Counted from the first letter of the stretch, positions 9,785 to 20,208 are shown. The stretch is 64,000 nucleotides of DNA from Lepidostoma basale (GCA_022606425.2 JAHDVF020001598.1:416001-480000); one strand, 5' to 3'. The notes: generated by a model from the letters alone, not told the origin. A program made the numbers and translations.

Positions 9785-10140
9785 TACGAATCTACAAGTC
9801 ATGCGTACATCCTATAATTACTTTTTATGGAATAGAAACGAGAGTTGATATATCCGAAGACACTGATCCGTTGCGGAAACAACACTTCGAAACAGAGTAA
9901 AAAATTCAGAAAGTCGAAAGATCTGCAATGTGGAAGATGTCGTGCGATGGGGAAGACTGAAAAGACGCTACTGGAGAGATCATGTGGAATGAGCATGTTC
10001 TGAAAGAGTGATAAATATAGCCGCAAATAAAATACCAACAGGAAATCGACTTCCAGGAACACCACCCACAAGATGGCGAGACATTTCGACATCTATATTA
10101 CAGGAACAGGCTCAATAAAGAAGAAGAAGAAGAAGAAGAA
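9785..10140 (+). pseudogene. LINE-N 3' end
   Basis: Frame with damage: YKSCVHPIITFYGIETRVD, then KICNVEDVVRWGRLKRRYWR, NRLPGTPPTRWRD, then the AAG repeat at 10,122-10,140. Parallel to the better copy at 37,179. The short frame starting at 9785 joins directly to LINE-L's AAG tail, so one element likely inserted at the other's tail. Confidence 0.75.
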
Positions 10141-10395
10141 AAACTTATTAACGCATTAGTTCAGGTTTCGTTTCTAGACCGCTCTACGGTTACATGCAGA
10201 ACCATCCTGCCTTGATGCCAATGGGAAAACCAACATCATCGATAAATTCTGTCGTCTCAGATATGGCCTCACTCAAAAAATGAGTGATTTATGAAAAATT
10301 AAAAAAAACTGTTAATTTATTAATTAATTGTATTATATTCATATGTATTATATTTCACTGTATCTTGTATCTGTTGTTTTTATTTTATCACGTTT

Positions 10396-10850
10396 TATCT
10401 AACTAACTAACCATCACGCCGTCTCCCCGAAGGAGGTAGGCACAAAGAATTGACTCATTCCTTAAAATTTTCTCGCTTCCTTAAAATTCATACATCGTCT
10501 GAACCATCTTAATGATCGTTTCATTATTTTGTTCGTAACACCATCATTCGCACCGTATTCACTTCTTATATTTTCATTCGACACTCTATCATACACAGAG
10601 TATCAACACATTCGTCTAAGAGATCTCATTTCTACTGCATTTATTCTACTTTCATCCTTCTTTTTTCAGTTCCATGCTTCGCTTCCATACACAAGAGTCA
10701 GTAGAAGAACACCATTGTGCACTGCCATTTTAGCTTTTTTGGATAGGTTTTTGTTTGCGATGACAACTTTAAGTGCACCATTCACTTTGCTGCCTACCCC
10801 TAACCCTTCTTTCAATATCCCTTTAACTAACATTTAAGCCATTTTTCGGG
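10396..10850 (-). mobile_element. LINE-K 3' end with internal deletion
   Basis: Minus-strand copy starting with the TAAC tail and the complement of GACGGCGTGATGG. About 200 bases of the usual end are missing (jump near 10,500), after which the frame region GHMER to GNKVNGALKVVIANK is present. The plus frame at 10,529-10,837 is its shadow. Confidence 0.75.
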
Positions 10851-11428
10851 GGTAGCTCGTATAGTTATGTAGAGAGGATGGCTCAGTACACTGTTCTATC
10901 CTGAAATTCCTCATATGATTCATAAATATTTAGTGTCGATTTCTTAAAATAGTTTATGAAATCATCATAAAATAATAATTGGAGCCCAATTTTCATTCTC
11001 TAGGAAAACAGTGCTTTGTGAGTCATTATAAAAAATACGTATAAAGCACATAAAAAAAAACGTGAAAACGATTTAGTAAACATTACAGACAGTCACTGTA
11101 ACTTCCATCAGAAGATAAATTCTTCTTTATCTTCGTGTCTACTCTCGTGTGTTAATAATCTTTATACCAGTATTCTTTATACTATTAATGTCATTCTTTC
11201 TATAATATTCAATTTATTTATAATAGTGTCCTTCTACTTTAATAATCTACATACATACCTGTATTCTTATAGTGATCACAGTCTTAACTCGTCTTAGGCT
11301 TAATTTTAACCGTTACCTACTCAAAGTGTTCTTAGATTTAAGTTTTCTATCTGTATCAAAAAATATGTTTATTGGAATTTATTCCGTCTATAGTAAATAT
11401 ATAATTCAGTTTAGGAACCTTCTAAAAA
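10851..11428. other. AT-rich non-coding DNA
   Basis: No repeat family or reading frame recognised. Confidence 0.35.
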
Positions 11429-11429
11429 T

Positions 11430-12345
11430 TTAAATGGCCTCTATAATAATGCCACAATGTCCGTGCAAATCCAAAACCAGAAGACCTAACCTATTGAACT
11501 GAAACGGGGAGTCAGACAGGGGGACGTGATATCTCCGAAGCTGTTCACCTATTGAACGTGGCCTCAACATAAATGGTGAGTGCATTTCCCACCTTCGCTT
11601 TGCAGATGACATTGTCATCCTGGATGGCACTGTCATCGGAATCTGTGGGGAACTTGAAGGCATGCTTAATGAACTGAACACTGCATCCAGTCGAGTGGGT
11701 CTCGGGATGAGTTTGGACAAGACGAAAGTCATGTATAATGAACATGTCAATCCCGAAATCGGGTCGGCTTTCGAAGTGGTACAAGAATACACATATCTTG
11801 GCCAAATCATTCAATTAGGTAGAAACAATTTCGAGAAAGAAGCCGACCGAAGAATTCAGTTGGGTTGGGCGGCCTTTGGAAAACTACGTCATGTTCTCAC
11901 CTCTAAAATACCACAACGCCTCAAGACTAAAGTTTTCAACCAGTGCGTCTTGTCAGTCATGACGTACTGAGCCGAGACGTGGACACTGACGAAAGGTCTA
12001 GTCTACAGATTCAAGGTGGCCCAACGCGCCATGAAAAGAGCCATGCTTGGAATAACCTTGAGGGATAGATTTATAAACGAATTCATTCGTTAACAAACCA
12101 AGGTGACTGAGGTGGCTCTGAGGATGGGCGGGCTGAAGTGGCGATGGGCTGGCCATATCTGTCGGAGAGCCGACGGCCGATGGGGGAGACGGGTTCTGAA
12201 GTGGAGACCGCGTACAGGATTCCGCAAAGTTCGACGTCCCCCTGCCCGCCTGAAAAGTCATACATATCTGTAGTACTTATCCTATTTTCAAAATTGATAT
12301 TTTGTCTAAACGGATGGCAAGGTCTACATAAAGAAGAAGAATATA
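11430..12345 (+). pseudogene. LINE-M (RTE/BovB-like), internally deleted RT
   Basis: The broken frame begins with RT motif B, GVRQGDVISPKLF (about 11,500-11,540), then skips directly to HLRFADDIVIL with the FADD active-site box near 11,600. It continues EYTYLGQIIQL, AFGKLRHVLTSKIPQRLKTK, a stop in place of a codon before AETWTL (11,968), then QRAMKRAMLGITLRDRF, WRWAGHICRRADGRWG and WRPRTG. So the loop between motif B and C is deleted and at least two stops are present. The protein would have been the endonuclease/RT of a non-LTR element. The ORFs at 11,662 and 12,138 are pieces of it; those on the minus strand are shadows. A minus-strand relative stands at 43,890-44,290. Confidence 0.8.
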
Positions 12346-12369
12346 TATATATATCAGAAAAGAACAATT

Positions 12370-12428
12370 TGATGGTCCATCCTTTCTGCCAACGAAATAG
12401 TACGGCGTGATGGCTATAAGTTAGATTT
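12370..12428 (+). mobile_element. LINE-K 3' tail relic
   Basis: The sequence 'ccatcctttctgcc' followed by 'acggcgtgatggc' and 'aagttag' matches the LINE-K end with a small deletion in the GGGGAG part. Confidence 0.6.
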
Positions 12429-12818
12429 TTTTTCTTCTCAGTTGTGTTGGTCCGCGGGCCTGCAGTTGGCGTCCCCTGGCCGCAGACAGGTAGCCGGGGA
12501 GGCAATGCACGAGGAAGCGAGAAATTAATAACGATATCGCCTCACGTCATTAATTACCCGATCAATTTTATTATTGGTTCGATTCGGTTCGGACGCTTCG
12601 CCAGTTGATTTTTCTCATGAAATATGATGCCGGTTCTTACTCAGGTTCCTGCCTATATACACCACTGATGTGTACGTATAAATATGTGTTATTATATCAT
12701 TTCTTATCACGTATGTACATGCGTAATAAGTATTCCTTCGTATTAGAGGCAGATCCGTTTTTATCAATAAATAAATAAATATGTATATGTATATACTTCC
12801 AGTCTGTTCATTGAGTTG
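12429..12818. other. non-coding DNA without recognised repeat
   Basis: A GC-rich patch at 12,450-12,520 and AT-rich DNA beyond. The 140-codon minus frame at 12,083-12,505 lies partly over LINE-M and is not a gene. Confidence 0.35.
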
Positions 12819-12819
12819 A

Positions 12820-13140
12820 CTTTGAGTTGAGTTGAATAGACTGAAAGCATTTGAAATGTGGCTCTATCGCCGAAAGCTCAGAATTCCCTGGACAGACATG
12901 GTTACCAATACCGAAGTCCTGAGGCGAGCTAGAGTTGACAGGGAGTTGTTGTCAACTATCAACGTTCGGAAGATTTCAAATCTGGGTCATGTACTGCGTG
13001 GAGAAAAGTACCACATTCTTAAACTGATATTGGAGGAGAAAATTGAAGGACGCTACCGGTATCAGAAGTATGGAGGAGCTGTTCCGAGCGGCGCAGGACA
13101 GGGACAGGTTATCCGAGGAGATCGCCAACGTTGATTTCTG
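12820..13140 (+). pseudogene. LINE-L 3' end
   Basis: Frame at 12,832-13,134: NRLKAFEMWLYRRKLRIPW, NTEVLRRARVDRELLST, VLRGEKYHILKLILEEKIEG, then a deletion and a shift into AAQDRDRLSEEIANVD-like codons. This is the C-terminal region after the RT domain. No RT core. The leading Met is not a real start. Related copies: 32,315, 53,255 and 58,435. Confidence 0.8.
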
Positions 13141-13304
13141 AATTTCTTATTCAGTCACGGAGGCTTTTACCATTACTTCTACTTTCATCTTGTTGACGCG
13201 CAGGATTTGTTTAGTTCGAGCTATGTCAAATTTGGATTCTATTGGGTATGTTAAAGTATGTCTGACGTAGGTTTTGAGCTCCTCATTTTATTCTTGATGC
13301 TCAT

Positions 13305-13692
13305 ATGCTTTTTTTCCAGATGGTTTCCCTAAGACAGACAGAAATTCCCGAAAGACCGCGTTCAGCAGATGAATTGCTCTTCGCGGTTAGCCGTGTTCCT
13401 TACTCTACCTCGAAGAGCCTTTCCTGCTATCATCCTCAGCGTCCGCATTTCTTCCACCTGCACCTACCTTCATTCGTGTGGTATCCGCACGGGTATCGAT
13501 GCTATGTGTCATCTTGTATATTCTGACCTTACTGTCAGTTCTCATGTACTTGTTTTTCCACATGATCTCTTTGAGACAACTTGATACCGGCGAAGCCTTG
13601 TTGACTTGTCCCATTATTTCACTAACAAGATCATTTTGACTGAGCAGATCCACTTCCAGATATCTAAACTTTGTTAAAGATGAAAAAAAAAA
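13305..13692 (-). pseudogene. LINE-N middle fragment
   Basis: The minus frame (13,405-13,722) reads LVSEIMGQVNKASPVSSCLK, MWKNKYMRTDSKVRIYKM and IDTRADTTRMK. This is the part of the RT just upstream of the fragments at 9785 and 37,179, with the start of the next domain partly lost. The plus frames here are shadows. Confidence 0.7.
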
Positions 13693-13699
13693 AATTGTT

Positions 13700-13810
13700 G
13701 AAGATGAAAACTCAAGCATCAAGAGATTATCAGGAAGGCCTCCATAAAGATGGAGAGGACATCAACGTTATATACAGGTCATTTGACCTAAACTAAGAGG
13801 AAGAATAAAA
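13700..13810 (+). pseudogene. non-LTR element 3' end, LINE-N like
   Basis: Reads 'gattatcaggaaggcctcc' and 'agatggagaggacatc', then 'acaggtcatttgacct'. It resembles the GRPPKRWRD part and end of LINE-N (compare 59,375-59,482). Plus orientation, opposite to the neighbour at 13,305. Confidence 0.5.
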
Positions 13811-14282
13811 AGTTTAATTTATTTGAATTCATGTATTAATTTACTACAAAAGTGTCTTCATATTATTACTAATTGAAAAACTTCAATATTTTTTTGTTGC
13901 TAGGTAGATGAGTGGTTTCAGTAAATATTAATTGATTTTTTAGTTAATGGTTATTGGGAACATTTTGTTTATTAGCTAGCATTAGGTTACCTTATAGATG
14001 ATTGAAAATATTGTAAAATAATATGACAGAATGCTTATGTACCGGAGTTCAATAATCGTATATGTCCAATATATTGATTTCTATAGCCCTGCTTTGGTAT
14101 ACCCTTCCGTCGGCACTATTGATAGTCACAAGTCATAAGGCGCATAAAATCTAATTAATGTTTATTAGTGCTTATTAGTTATCGAATATTAGCTATTGGT
14201 CCCGTCATTTGTAATAAAATAAATCAGTGGCCTAAAGGTGAACGAACATAAGTTTTTTTTTTTGGTTTGCTTCAATGTCTAA
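13811..14282. other. AT-rich non-coding DNA
   Basis: No reading frame or repeat family recognised. Confidence 0.35.
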
Positions 14283-14322
14283 AAACTAACTAACTAACAA
14301 TCACGCCGTTTCCCCGAAGGGG
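14283..14322 (-). mobile_element. LINE-K 3' tail only
   Basis: Forty bases: TAAC repeats, complement of the GGCGTGATGG end and 'tttccccgaagggg'. An extreme 5' truncation. Confidence 0.75.
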
Positions 14323-14384
14323 TCTCTCTCTCTGGTTTCAATCCTAGGATTGGTTTGCAGCAATTTCCTCTATCTTTCTCTTCC

Positions 14385-15464
14385 ATCATCATCATCATCC
14401 TAAGCTCGACAGCCCTGGGTGGGCCTTGGCTGAATCCAGGAGCTTCCTCCATTCTTGTCTGTTTGATGCCCTTATTCTCCAATTTCTCACTTGCAACACC
14501 GATGCATCCGTGTTGACACTGTCCATCCATCGCATTTTGGGCCTTCCTGGTCTTCTACGTCCCTGTGGTACTGAGAGCGTGAGGCGTTTTGTAGGGTTGT
14601 CGTCGTCCATTCTGATTATGTGACCAGCCCATCTCAAGCGCCCTACTTTGATGGATCTGATCACATCGGGCTCTTTATAGATATCATATAGCTCTTGGTT
14701 ATATCGACGACGCCAACCATTGTGGTCTCTCACTGGGCCATATATTGTCCTAAGAACCCTTCTTTCAAATGCTGCGATGGACCTTTCAGTGTGTTTTGTC
14801 ATCACCCAGGTTTCAGAGGCATATGTGAGGACTGGTTTGATCAGGGTCTTGTACAATAGTGTTTTTGTGGTTCTTCGCAGTAATTTGGATCTTAACTGTT
14901 TTTGGAGAGCGTAGTAACATCGGTTTGCTGCCATTATCCTTCTGTCAATTTCTTCTCGGGTGTTATTATCACTGGTAACTGTTGAGCCTAAGTATGTAAA
15001 TGAATTAATTATTTCAAAGTTGTAATTTGCAGCTGAGAAAACCTGGGGGTATGGATATGTGGCATTAGAAGCAATCATCAATTTTGTTTTATCTTCATTT
15101 ATGACAAGTCCTATTATTTTTGCTTTTTCCTCCAATGCTACAAACGCTTCACGGGTAGCTTCAAGTGATCGTCCCACAATATCTATGTCATCTGCATAGG
15201 CGAGTAGCTGAACTGACTTGTAGAATATAGTGCCTCTGGTATCTATTTTTGAGTCCCGTATCACTTTTTCTAGAGCCACGTTAAATAGGAGACATGCCAA
15301 GGCATCTCCCTGTCGTAGGCCATTATATGTCTGGAATGGTTTTGAGAGGTCTTTGTCGATTCTTACTTTGGTTATGGTTGGGCTCATTGTTGCTCTTACA
15401 AGTCGTATCAGCTTATTTGGTATATTCAATTCGGACATTGCTTTATACAGTTCTATCTTTCTCT
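14385..15464 (-). pseudogene. RTE-like RT C-terminal half with flanking duplication
   Basis: The minus frame 15,438-14,395 gives 347 codons without a stop. It holds motif B (GLRQGDALACLLFNVALE, about residues 40-57), the YADD active-site box at residues 81-84, then NEDKTKLM, YLGSTV, the conserved YASETWVM and GRLRWAGHIIRMDDD, GRPKMRWMDSV, and the end HPGLSSLG. The 3' end is an ATG-type repeat (14,385-14,400). The 16-base TCTATCTTTCTCTTCC borders it at 14,369-14,384 and 15,465-15,480, so this is a 5'-truncated insertion with its target duplication. The first Met is internal to the original RT, so the thumb and C-terminus survive but the palm's first motif and the endonuclease do not. It is the longest undamaged RT stretch in the window. 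Not active. Confidence 0.88.
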
Positions 15465-15520
15465 TCTATCTTTCTCTTCCATTCTTCCCTATCTTACGCG
15501 GCTCTTTTGAAATCAGCATA

Positions 15521-15779
15521 TCGCACATCCTCTGTAAAACTGTCGTAACACAGAAAATGCTTGTTTTCAATGAAAATAATAAAAAATGTTGCTGTAATCT
15601 AATATATTTTATAATCCACGAATAGATTAATGAATTTCAAATACAATAATAACAATATACGCGTATTATTCATTATCATTACAACATAGTAGTTCATGTA
15701 AGGTAAAAAAAATATTAAAATGTGTTTATCTCAGAACTGCTTTTTTGTGTTGTGACAGTTTTTCAGAGGATGTGCGATT
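15521..15779. repeat. 37-bp inverted repeat around an AT-rich insert
   Basis: 15,521-15,557 complements 15,743-15,779 with about four mismatches. The middle 185 bases are AT-rich with no family signature. It interrupts LINE-Q. The arm sequence itself contains LINE-Q codons, so a foldback or a duplicated, inverted LINE-Q end is as likely as a transposon. Confidence 0.6.
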
Positions 15780-16191
15780 TGATGAGCAGCACACGTCCAC
15801 CAACAGGTCCTCCAGATACTTTCGCGTGGGCGTCCCCTAGAGTTGGTCCCCTCAGTCGTACCCTCCATTATGGCATGCAAGAGGCCTTCTTGTCGTATTA
15901 CATGGCCGGTCCAGTTTGCACGCCTTTCGGAAAAGGTCCTGAGCAGGTGCCTTCCTCCTTCGATTCTTTGGAGAACCTCCTCATTTGTAATGTGGTCTCT
16001 CCAGGAAATTCCTAATAGTCTTCTATAGAACCACATCTCAAAAGCCTCTAGTCTCCGTTTATCTCTTTTGGATAGGCACCATGTCTCGCAGCCGTACATC
16101 AAAATACTCCATACATAGGTCTTGATGAGGAGTATTCTCAGTTTTAGGTCTATATTATTCGAATCTATTATTTTCGACCTTTTATTAGACA

Positions 16192-16708
16192 GAATGGACG
16201 GCAACACTTTTCTTTCCCGACATATTTCTCTTGTTGCTCAACATTCATACATCGTGTCGTGCAAGCACGTCGATTTCTTCGACTCCTCGCGTGGCCGACA
16301 TTCAACATTTGATTTATTTGATCGTGCCACGTTTTCCTCGGTCTTCCTCTATCTCTAGTTCCATTTATATCGTTAACGCATATTTTTTTTAACATTATTT
16401 CTTCATTCATTCTTTCCATGTGTCCAAACCATCTTAATGATCCTTTCATTATTTTGTTCACAACACCATCATTCGCACCGCATTCACTTCTTATATTTTC
16501 ATTCGACACACAATCATACACAGCGTATCTACACATTCGTCTAAGAGATCTCATTTCTACTGCATTTTTTCTACTTTCATCCTTCTTTTGCTAGTTCCAT
16601 GCATCGCTTCCATACATAAGGGTCGGTACATGAATACCATTGTGCACTGCCATTTTAGCTTGTTTGGATAGGTTTTTGTTTGTGGTGACAACTTTAACTT
16701 CACTAGCA
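16192..16708 (-). mobile_element. LINE-K 3' half, tail missing
   Basis: The minus frame (16,554-16,168) reads LRRMCRYAVYDCVSNENIRS, SLRWFGHMERMNEE and GRPRKTWHDQINQML. It continues upstream into NKNLSKQAKMAVHNG and VPTLMYGSDAWN (16,839-16,591) with a shift between them. The usual last 60 bases and TTAG tail are absent and the junction with LINE-Q falls at about 16,191. Confidence 0.8.
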
Positions 16709-16721
16709 ATGTCTATTAACA

Positions 16722-16850
16722 TAATAATTAAATAAAACGATGTTTTTTTAACTGCTTCCACTTTTGTCTTTATTTCTATAGCGACCGGTTTCGCCCGGCT
16801 TCCTGGTATTGACAGACCAGTGTGTATTTCTTCCATCAAGAGTTTTTATT
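16722..16850 (-). repeat. HH-B half copy
   Basis: Contains the family start 'aaataaaacgatg', 'acttttgtctttatttc', then the hammerhead-like part at 16,783-16,815. One arm only; the mirror copy is missing. Confidence 0.7.
16783..16815 (-). ncRNA. hammerhead-like motif, HH-B type (damaged)
   Basis: On the minus strand: CTGTCAA, spacer, CCAG and its imperfect partner, GCGAAAC, CG, GTC. Core position 6 is T and position 8 is A, and stem II is partly mispaired. Probably inactive. Confidence 0.4.
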
Positions 16851-16854
16851 AAAA

Positions 16855-17045
16855 TCATTCAATTGTCTATTTACTGTGGCCTCTATTTATGTCACTTGTG
16901 CCATTTAATGTGATAGTTTCCTGTTGCTTTCCACATATTTGAATACAACAGGATATTTGAACCGAATTACTGTATCCAATTATTAAGCTATTTTTTCTCA
17001 CGACAAGTGATAGGTAGGTAGTCTATCGCCAATTTTTTGCCTCTT
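16855..17045 (-). repeat. SINE-J body fragment
   Basis: 'aattactgtatccaatta' and 'gtgataggtaggtagtctat' match the SINE body, and the preceding 'gttgctttccacatatttg' also matches sequence beyond the SINE at 52,805-52,850. The tRNA-like head is lost. Confidence 0.55.
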
Positions 17046-17075
17046 CTACATTCACACATTGATTATTTTCAATTT

Positions 17076-17705
17076 CAATTTCAATTTATTCAAAAAATTA
17101 TAAACATTACAGAATAACACATCCAAATCGTTTATAATCACAAAAATAAAAATAACAATTTAAAAAAACATATTTACAAATAATATAACAAGAAAACAAA
17201 TGAGAGTAAGTCAGAAAAAAGAAAAACAGAAGACAATTTAAAAAAAATATATATTTATTCGAGAACAGTTTGGTAAAGATTAACATTTTTGTACAATAAG
17301 TAGAGAAGCAAATAATAATTTAATACATAAGAGATAGATGCTTTCTGAGGGTAGCCTCACTATCGTGAAAAATGTCCACATCCGAAGAGATGCGGTTTAA
17401 TAGGATTATTGCCCTGCCCACGGGCATTACCTTAGGTAGATTGGTTCTACACAGTGGCAGGTGAAATAATCTATGTTGCCTTTGTCGCAGATAATTGTCG
17501 GGGACAAACAAAGTCAAGTCATTCAAAATATCAGAGTTATGTATTCGACCACGAATCAGTTGAAAAAAGTGAACACCCAGGTGGATGGTTCGTCTAATTT
17601 CCAATGATTGGTAGTCCAGCATACCCAGCAAGAAATCAGTTGGGTACAGCCAGGGATAGTAACCGTTCTCTTTAAGGTACAGAAAACGTAAGAATTTTTT
17701 CTGTA
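17076..17705 (-). pseudogene. LINE-P 3' end
   Basis: The minus frame from about 17,705 to 17,320 reads VQKKFLRFLYLKENGYY, LLGMLDYQSLEIRRTIH, LFVPDNYLRQRQHRLFH, and NLPKVMPVGRAIILLNRI. These are C-terminal signatures of Jockey/CR1-like RTs. The 3' end is a TTGAAA repeat (17,076-17,095), about 240 bases beyond the stop. The frame runs on into LINE-K at its 5' side, giving a chance fusion. Confidence 0.8.
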
Positions 17706-18055
17706 CCTTCTTTTGGTCATGCCATGTCTTCCTTGGCCTTCCTCGACATCTTTTTCCATTCACACTACTTGTACATATCGTTTTAATCATTATTTACTTA
17801 TCCATTCGTTCCGTGTGTCAAAACCATCTTAGTGACCCTTTCATAATTTTATTTATCACTCATTTATCCGTCTTACATTTCTATCGTACTTCATCATTTG
17901 ATATTCTATCACACATCCTTTTTTCTGACATTCTTCTTAGTGACCTCATTTCTACGGCATTTTTCTTACATTTTTCATCCTTCTCTGCCAACTCCAAGCT
18001 TCCATACATAAGGGTCGGCACTAGAACTCCATTGTGCACTTCAATCTTTGAAAAT
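17706..18055 (-). mobile_element. LINE-K fragment
   Basis: The minus strand carries TICTSSVNGKRCRGRPRKTW (17,710-17,780), then upstream the FDTERMDK-like region, SVYDRVS-like remains and the LMYGSLELAEKDEK-like end at about 17,990-18,040. This copy is more diverged from the main LINE-K group, closer to 38,443 and 63,650. Confidence 0.7.
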
Positions 18056-18077
18056 ACACGATTTACTTAATCTTACT

Positions 18078-18405
18078 GTCAAATGCCGCTCTCTGAACCA
18101 TGGCAGGTGAAAAGCCAATTAGAGAACAAGTCGCTAGGCGCAAATGGCAGTGGATCGGTCACACTCTGAGACGGAACCCAGCCTGCATCGCTCAGGGCGC
18201 ACTAGACTGGTCCCCTATGGGGGGAAAGAGAAAGCGAGGCAGACCTAGAGCCACCTGGAGAAGAGCCCTGCAGGACGAGGTTAAGGCAGCAGGCCTCAGT
18301 TGGGATGATGTTAAGCATCAGGCATGCGAAAGAGTCGGGTGGAGAAGATTCCTTGAGGCCCTATGCACCACGGAGGTGTGACAGGACAAAAAGAAGAAGA
18401 AGACT
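18078..18405 (+). pseudogene. LINE-O 3' end
   Basis: The frame at 18,100-18,381 reads REQVARRKWQWIGHTLRRNP, ALDWSPMGGKRKRGRPRATW and LQDEVKAAGLSWDDVK to ERVGWRRFLEALCTTEV. This is the C-terminal tail following an RT domain (GHTLRR and RGRPRATWRR are typical). It ends with an AAG repeat. Another copy lies at 45,350 and a minus-strand one at 33,820. The Met at 18,100 comes from NHGR-like codons (TMAGEKP) and is not a start. Confidence 0.8.
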
Positions 18406-18925
18406 TAATCTTACTAATTCATTATTATTCGTAGAATCAATTTCTTAATACGGTTAAAATTTGAAAAAATTACTTGGGCGGTTTTGCCTTTCGAGATGAC
18501 GTATAATACATCATCTTGTTTATACATAGCATTCGGATTAGGCGAGTAGGAGGAGGAATGTAAGATGAGATGAGATGAGATGAGGGAGATGGGAGGGGAG
18601 TAGCCCGGGGATAGCCCATTCATCAGCGGCTCCACAAAACACGAGTTATTAATGGTATTCCGCTATTAAACTCTCGACTGGAAGTGTTAAATGCGAAGAT
18701 TATTAAGAGAAACAAAGAGATCGGACCGACTCTCCGCTCTCCGAAGATCTAAGGAGATTAGAAGATGCCTAAACTGTGTTCAAAAATATTGATAGTTCTA
18801 TAAAAGGGGTGATGCTACATAATAAACACAATGTTCTTTTTAAAATCCCTTTAATTCATTCGCAATCATTTTTAAATATTATAATTATGAAATTGAAAAA
18901 CTTTGTTATTATTAATTTTTTTTCT
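18406..18925. other. non-coding DNA with a GATGA repeat
   Basis: About five units of 'gatga' at 18,565-18,590 next to a purine-rich stretch. No gene or repeat family. Confidence 0.5.
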
Positions 18926-18929
18926 TGTA

Positions 18930-19158
18930 TACAACAGGTCGCTTGAACCCAATTACTGTATACACATTATTTTTAGCTATTATATTGATGATTCACATGA
19001 CATGTGATAGGTAGCCAATCTATCGCCATTTTATTGTCACGTGAATTCTACACCTGACCAATGACAGTGTTACAATCACACTGCCATCGCCGGGAATCGA
19101 ACCCGGGACCTTCGGTATGGAAGTCAGAGCTCTTACTACTCTGCCACGAAGGTCGGTC
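18930..19158 (-). repeat. SINE-J, tRNA-derived, nearly complete
   Basis: Minus-strand copy: tRNA-like head at the high end (19,075-19,157) with the B box inside GGGTTCGATTCCCGG and the A-box part 'ccactctgccacgaagg' in complement. Body as at 7137. The cleanest minus copy. Confidence 0.85.
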
Positions 19159-19159
19159 A

Positions 19160-19335
19160 CTATTTAATAATAAATATTAAAATGCACGACATGTTTCGGA
19201 GGATACATCCATCTTCAGGTGTAAAAATATAATAAAAACTAAACAAAGAAAGACTAATATAAAAAAACGCATTTAAAATTCGATACAATTCAAATTTAAA
19301 AATTAACCTGTGGTTTTTGTTATAAGTAGGTACTA
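19160..19335 (-). repeat. HH-D copy
   Basis: Starts with the AT-rich 'actatttaataataaat', then the hammerhead-like part, then 'aaaaactaaacaaagaaag' and 'aaattcgatacaattc'. The same order recurs at 25,380 and 26,280. Confidence 0.75.
19188..19218 (-). ncRNA. hammerhead ribozyme-like motif, HH-D type
   Basis: Minus strand: CTGAAGA, spacer T, stem II with one mismatch (GGATG/CCTCC), loop TAT, GAAAC, AT, GTC. The bases after GTC (GTG) pair with CAC before the core, giving at least 3 bp of stem I. The core is fully consensus. Confidence 0.55.
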
Positions 19336-19464
19336 ACAATTATTTTTTAACGGTAAGAATTAATTTAACTATGCTAAGTATTGAGGTGAAAATTTAGGAA
19401 TTTATTATTATTACCTGTTTAAAAATAAATAAAAACTTTGTTATAAATATAACAATTGATTATA

Positions 19465-19552
19465 TTTTCTCGCGACAGCTGTTTCGCTAATCGATGATAG
19501 CATCGTCGGGTTTTACAATCAACTAGCGGAACAGCTGTCGCTTATTTATCGA
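19465..19552. repeat. HH-C foldback remnant
   Basis: Left arm on the minus strand (19,474-19,509): CCGACGA, T, stem II GCTA/TAGC, GAAAC, AGCT, GTC. The right arm keeps only 'agcggaacagctgtcgc' on the plus strand. Core position 4 is C. Confidence 0.5.
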
Positions 19553-19569
19553 CAGTCGCAACGTTTCAT

Positions 19570-20208
19570 TAATAACTATGGTGAAAATTTGGAGAAAGAA
19601 GATGAGTTCGTGTGTTTGTGTAGTATGTTTACAAAAGATGGGCGAGTGGAGAGGGATATTGAAAGAAGGGTTGGGGCAGGCAACAAAGTGAATGGTGCAC
19701 TTAAAGTTGTCGTCGCAAACAAAAACCTATCCAAAAAAGCGAAAATGGCAGTGCACAATGGTGTTCATGTACCAACCCTTATGTATGGAAGCGGAAGGAA
19801 GGATGAAAGTAGGATAAATGCAGTAGAAATGAGATCTCTTAGACGAATCTGTGTATGATAGAGTGTCGAATGAAAATATAAGATGATTTTATAAACAAAA
19901 TAATGAAAGGATCATTAAAATGGCTTGGACACACGGAAAGAATGAATGAAGGAAGAATGGTAAAAAAAATTATATGTTAACGATGTAAATGGAACTAGAA
20001 ATAGAGAAAGACCGAGGAAAACGTGTCACGATCAAATAAATCAAATATTGAATGTCACGTGAGGAGTCAGAGAAATCGACGCGCGTGCATGACACGATGT
20101 ATGAATTTTGAGGAATCGAGAGGAATATATCAGGAGAGAAAAGTGTGGCAGTTCATTATTTCTGCCTACCCCTTCGGGGAGACGGCGTGATGGCTAGTTA
20201 GTTAGTTT
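19570..20208 (+). mobile_element. LINE-K 3' half
   Basis: Frame at 19,589-19,858: FTKDGRVERDIERRVGAGN, LKVVVANKNLSKKAKMAVHN, VPTLMYGSG, then a small deletion removing EAWNWQ, and INAVEMRSLRR. A deletion removes part of the YSVYDRVS to SECGAN region. The rest appears in pieces (WLGHTERMNEGRMVKK) with the same extra A in the A-run as at 3108. It ends with the YPFGETA codons and TTAG repeats (20,190-20,208). Confidence 0.85.

Larger units (their letters stand above)
14323..16190 (-). mobile_element. LINE-Q 3' half, split by two insertions
   Basis: Minus-strand RT C-terminal half. From its 5' side: KTYVWSILMYGCETWCLSK and FEMWFYRRLLGISWRDHI (16,000-16,130), TGHVIRQEGLLHAIMEGT, then SNRTSSEKLSQH (about 15,780). 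It resumes at 15,520 with EDVRYADFKRAA and DREEWKRK, and ends at 14,384-14,323 with EIAANQS and a stop. The two breaks hold a 15,521-15,779 inverted-repeat insert and an RTE copy (14,385-15,464). The joined codons match the family order of the copies at 50,540-50,815, which supports one original element. No RT catalytic box is present. Confidence 0.75.

Noticed and set aside
9579..9785. Serine-run protein on the minus strand
   Set aside because: The serine run is the AAG tail of LINE-L read in antisense.
12083..12505. 140-codon minus frame
   Set aside because: Antisense to the LINE-M C-terminus and then unrelated flanking DNA.
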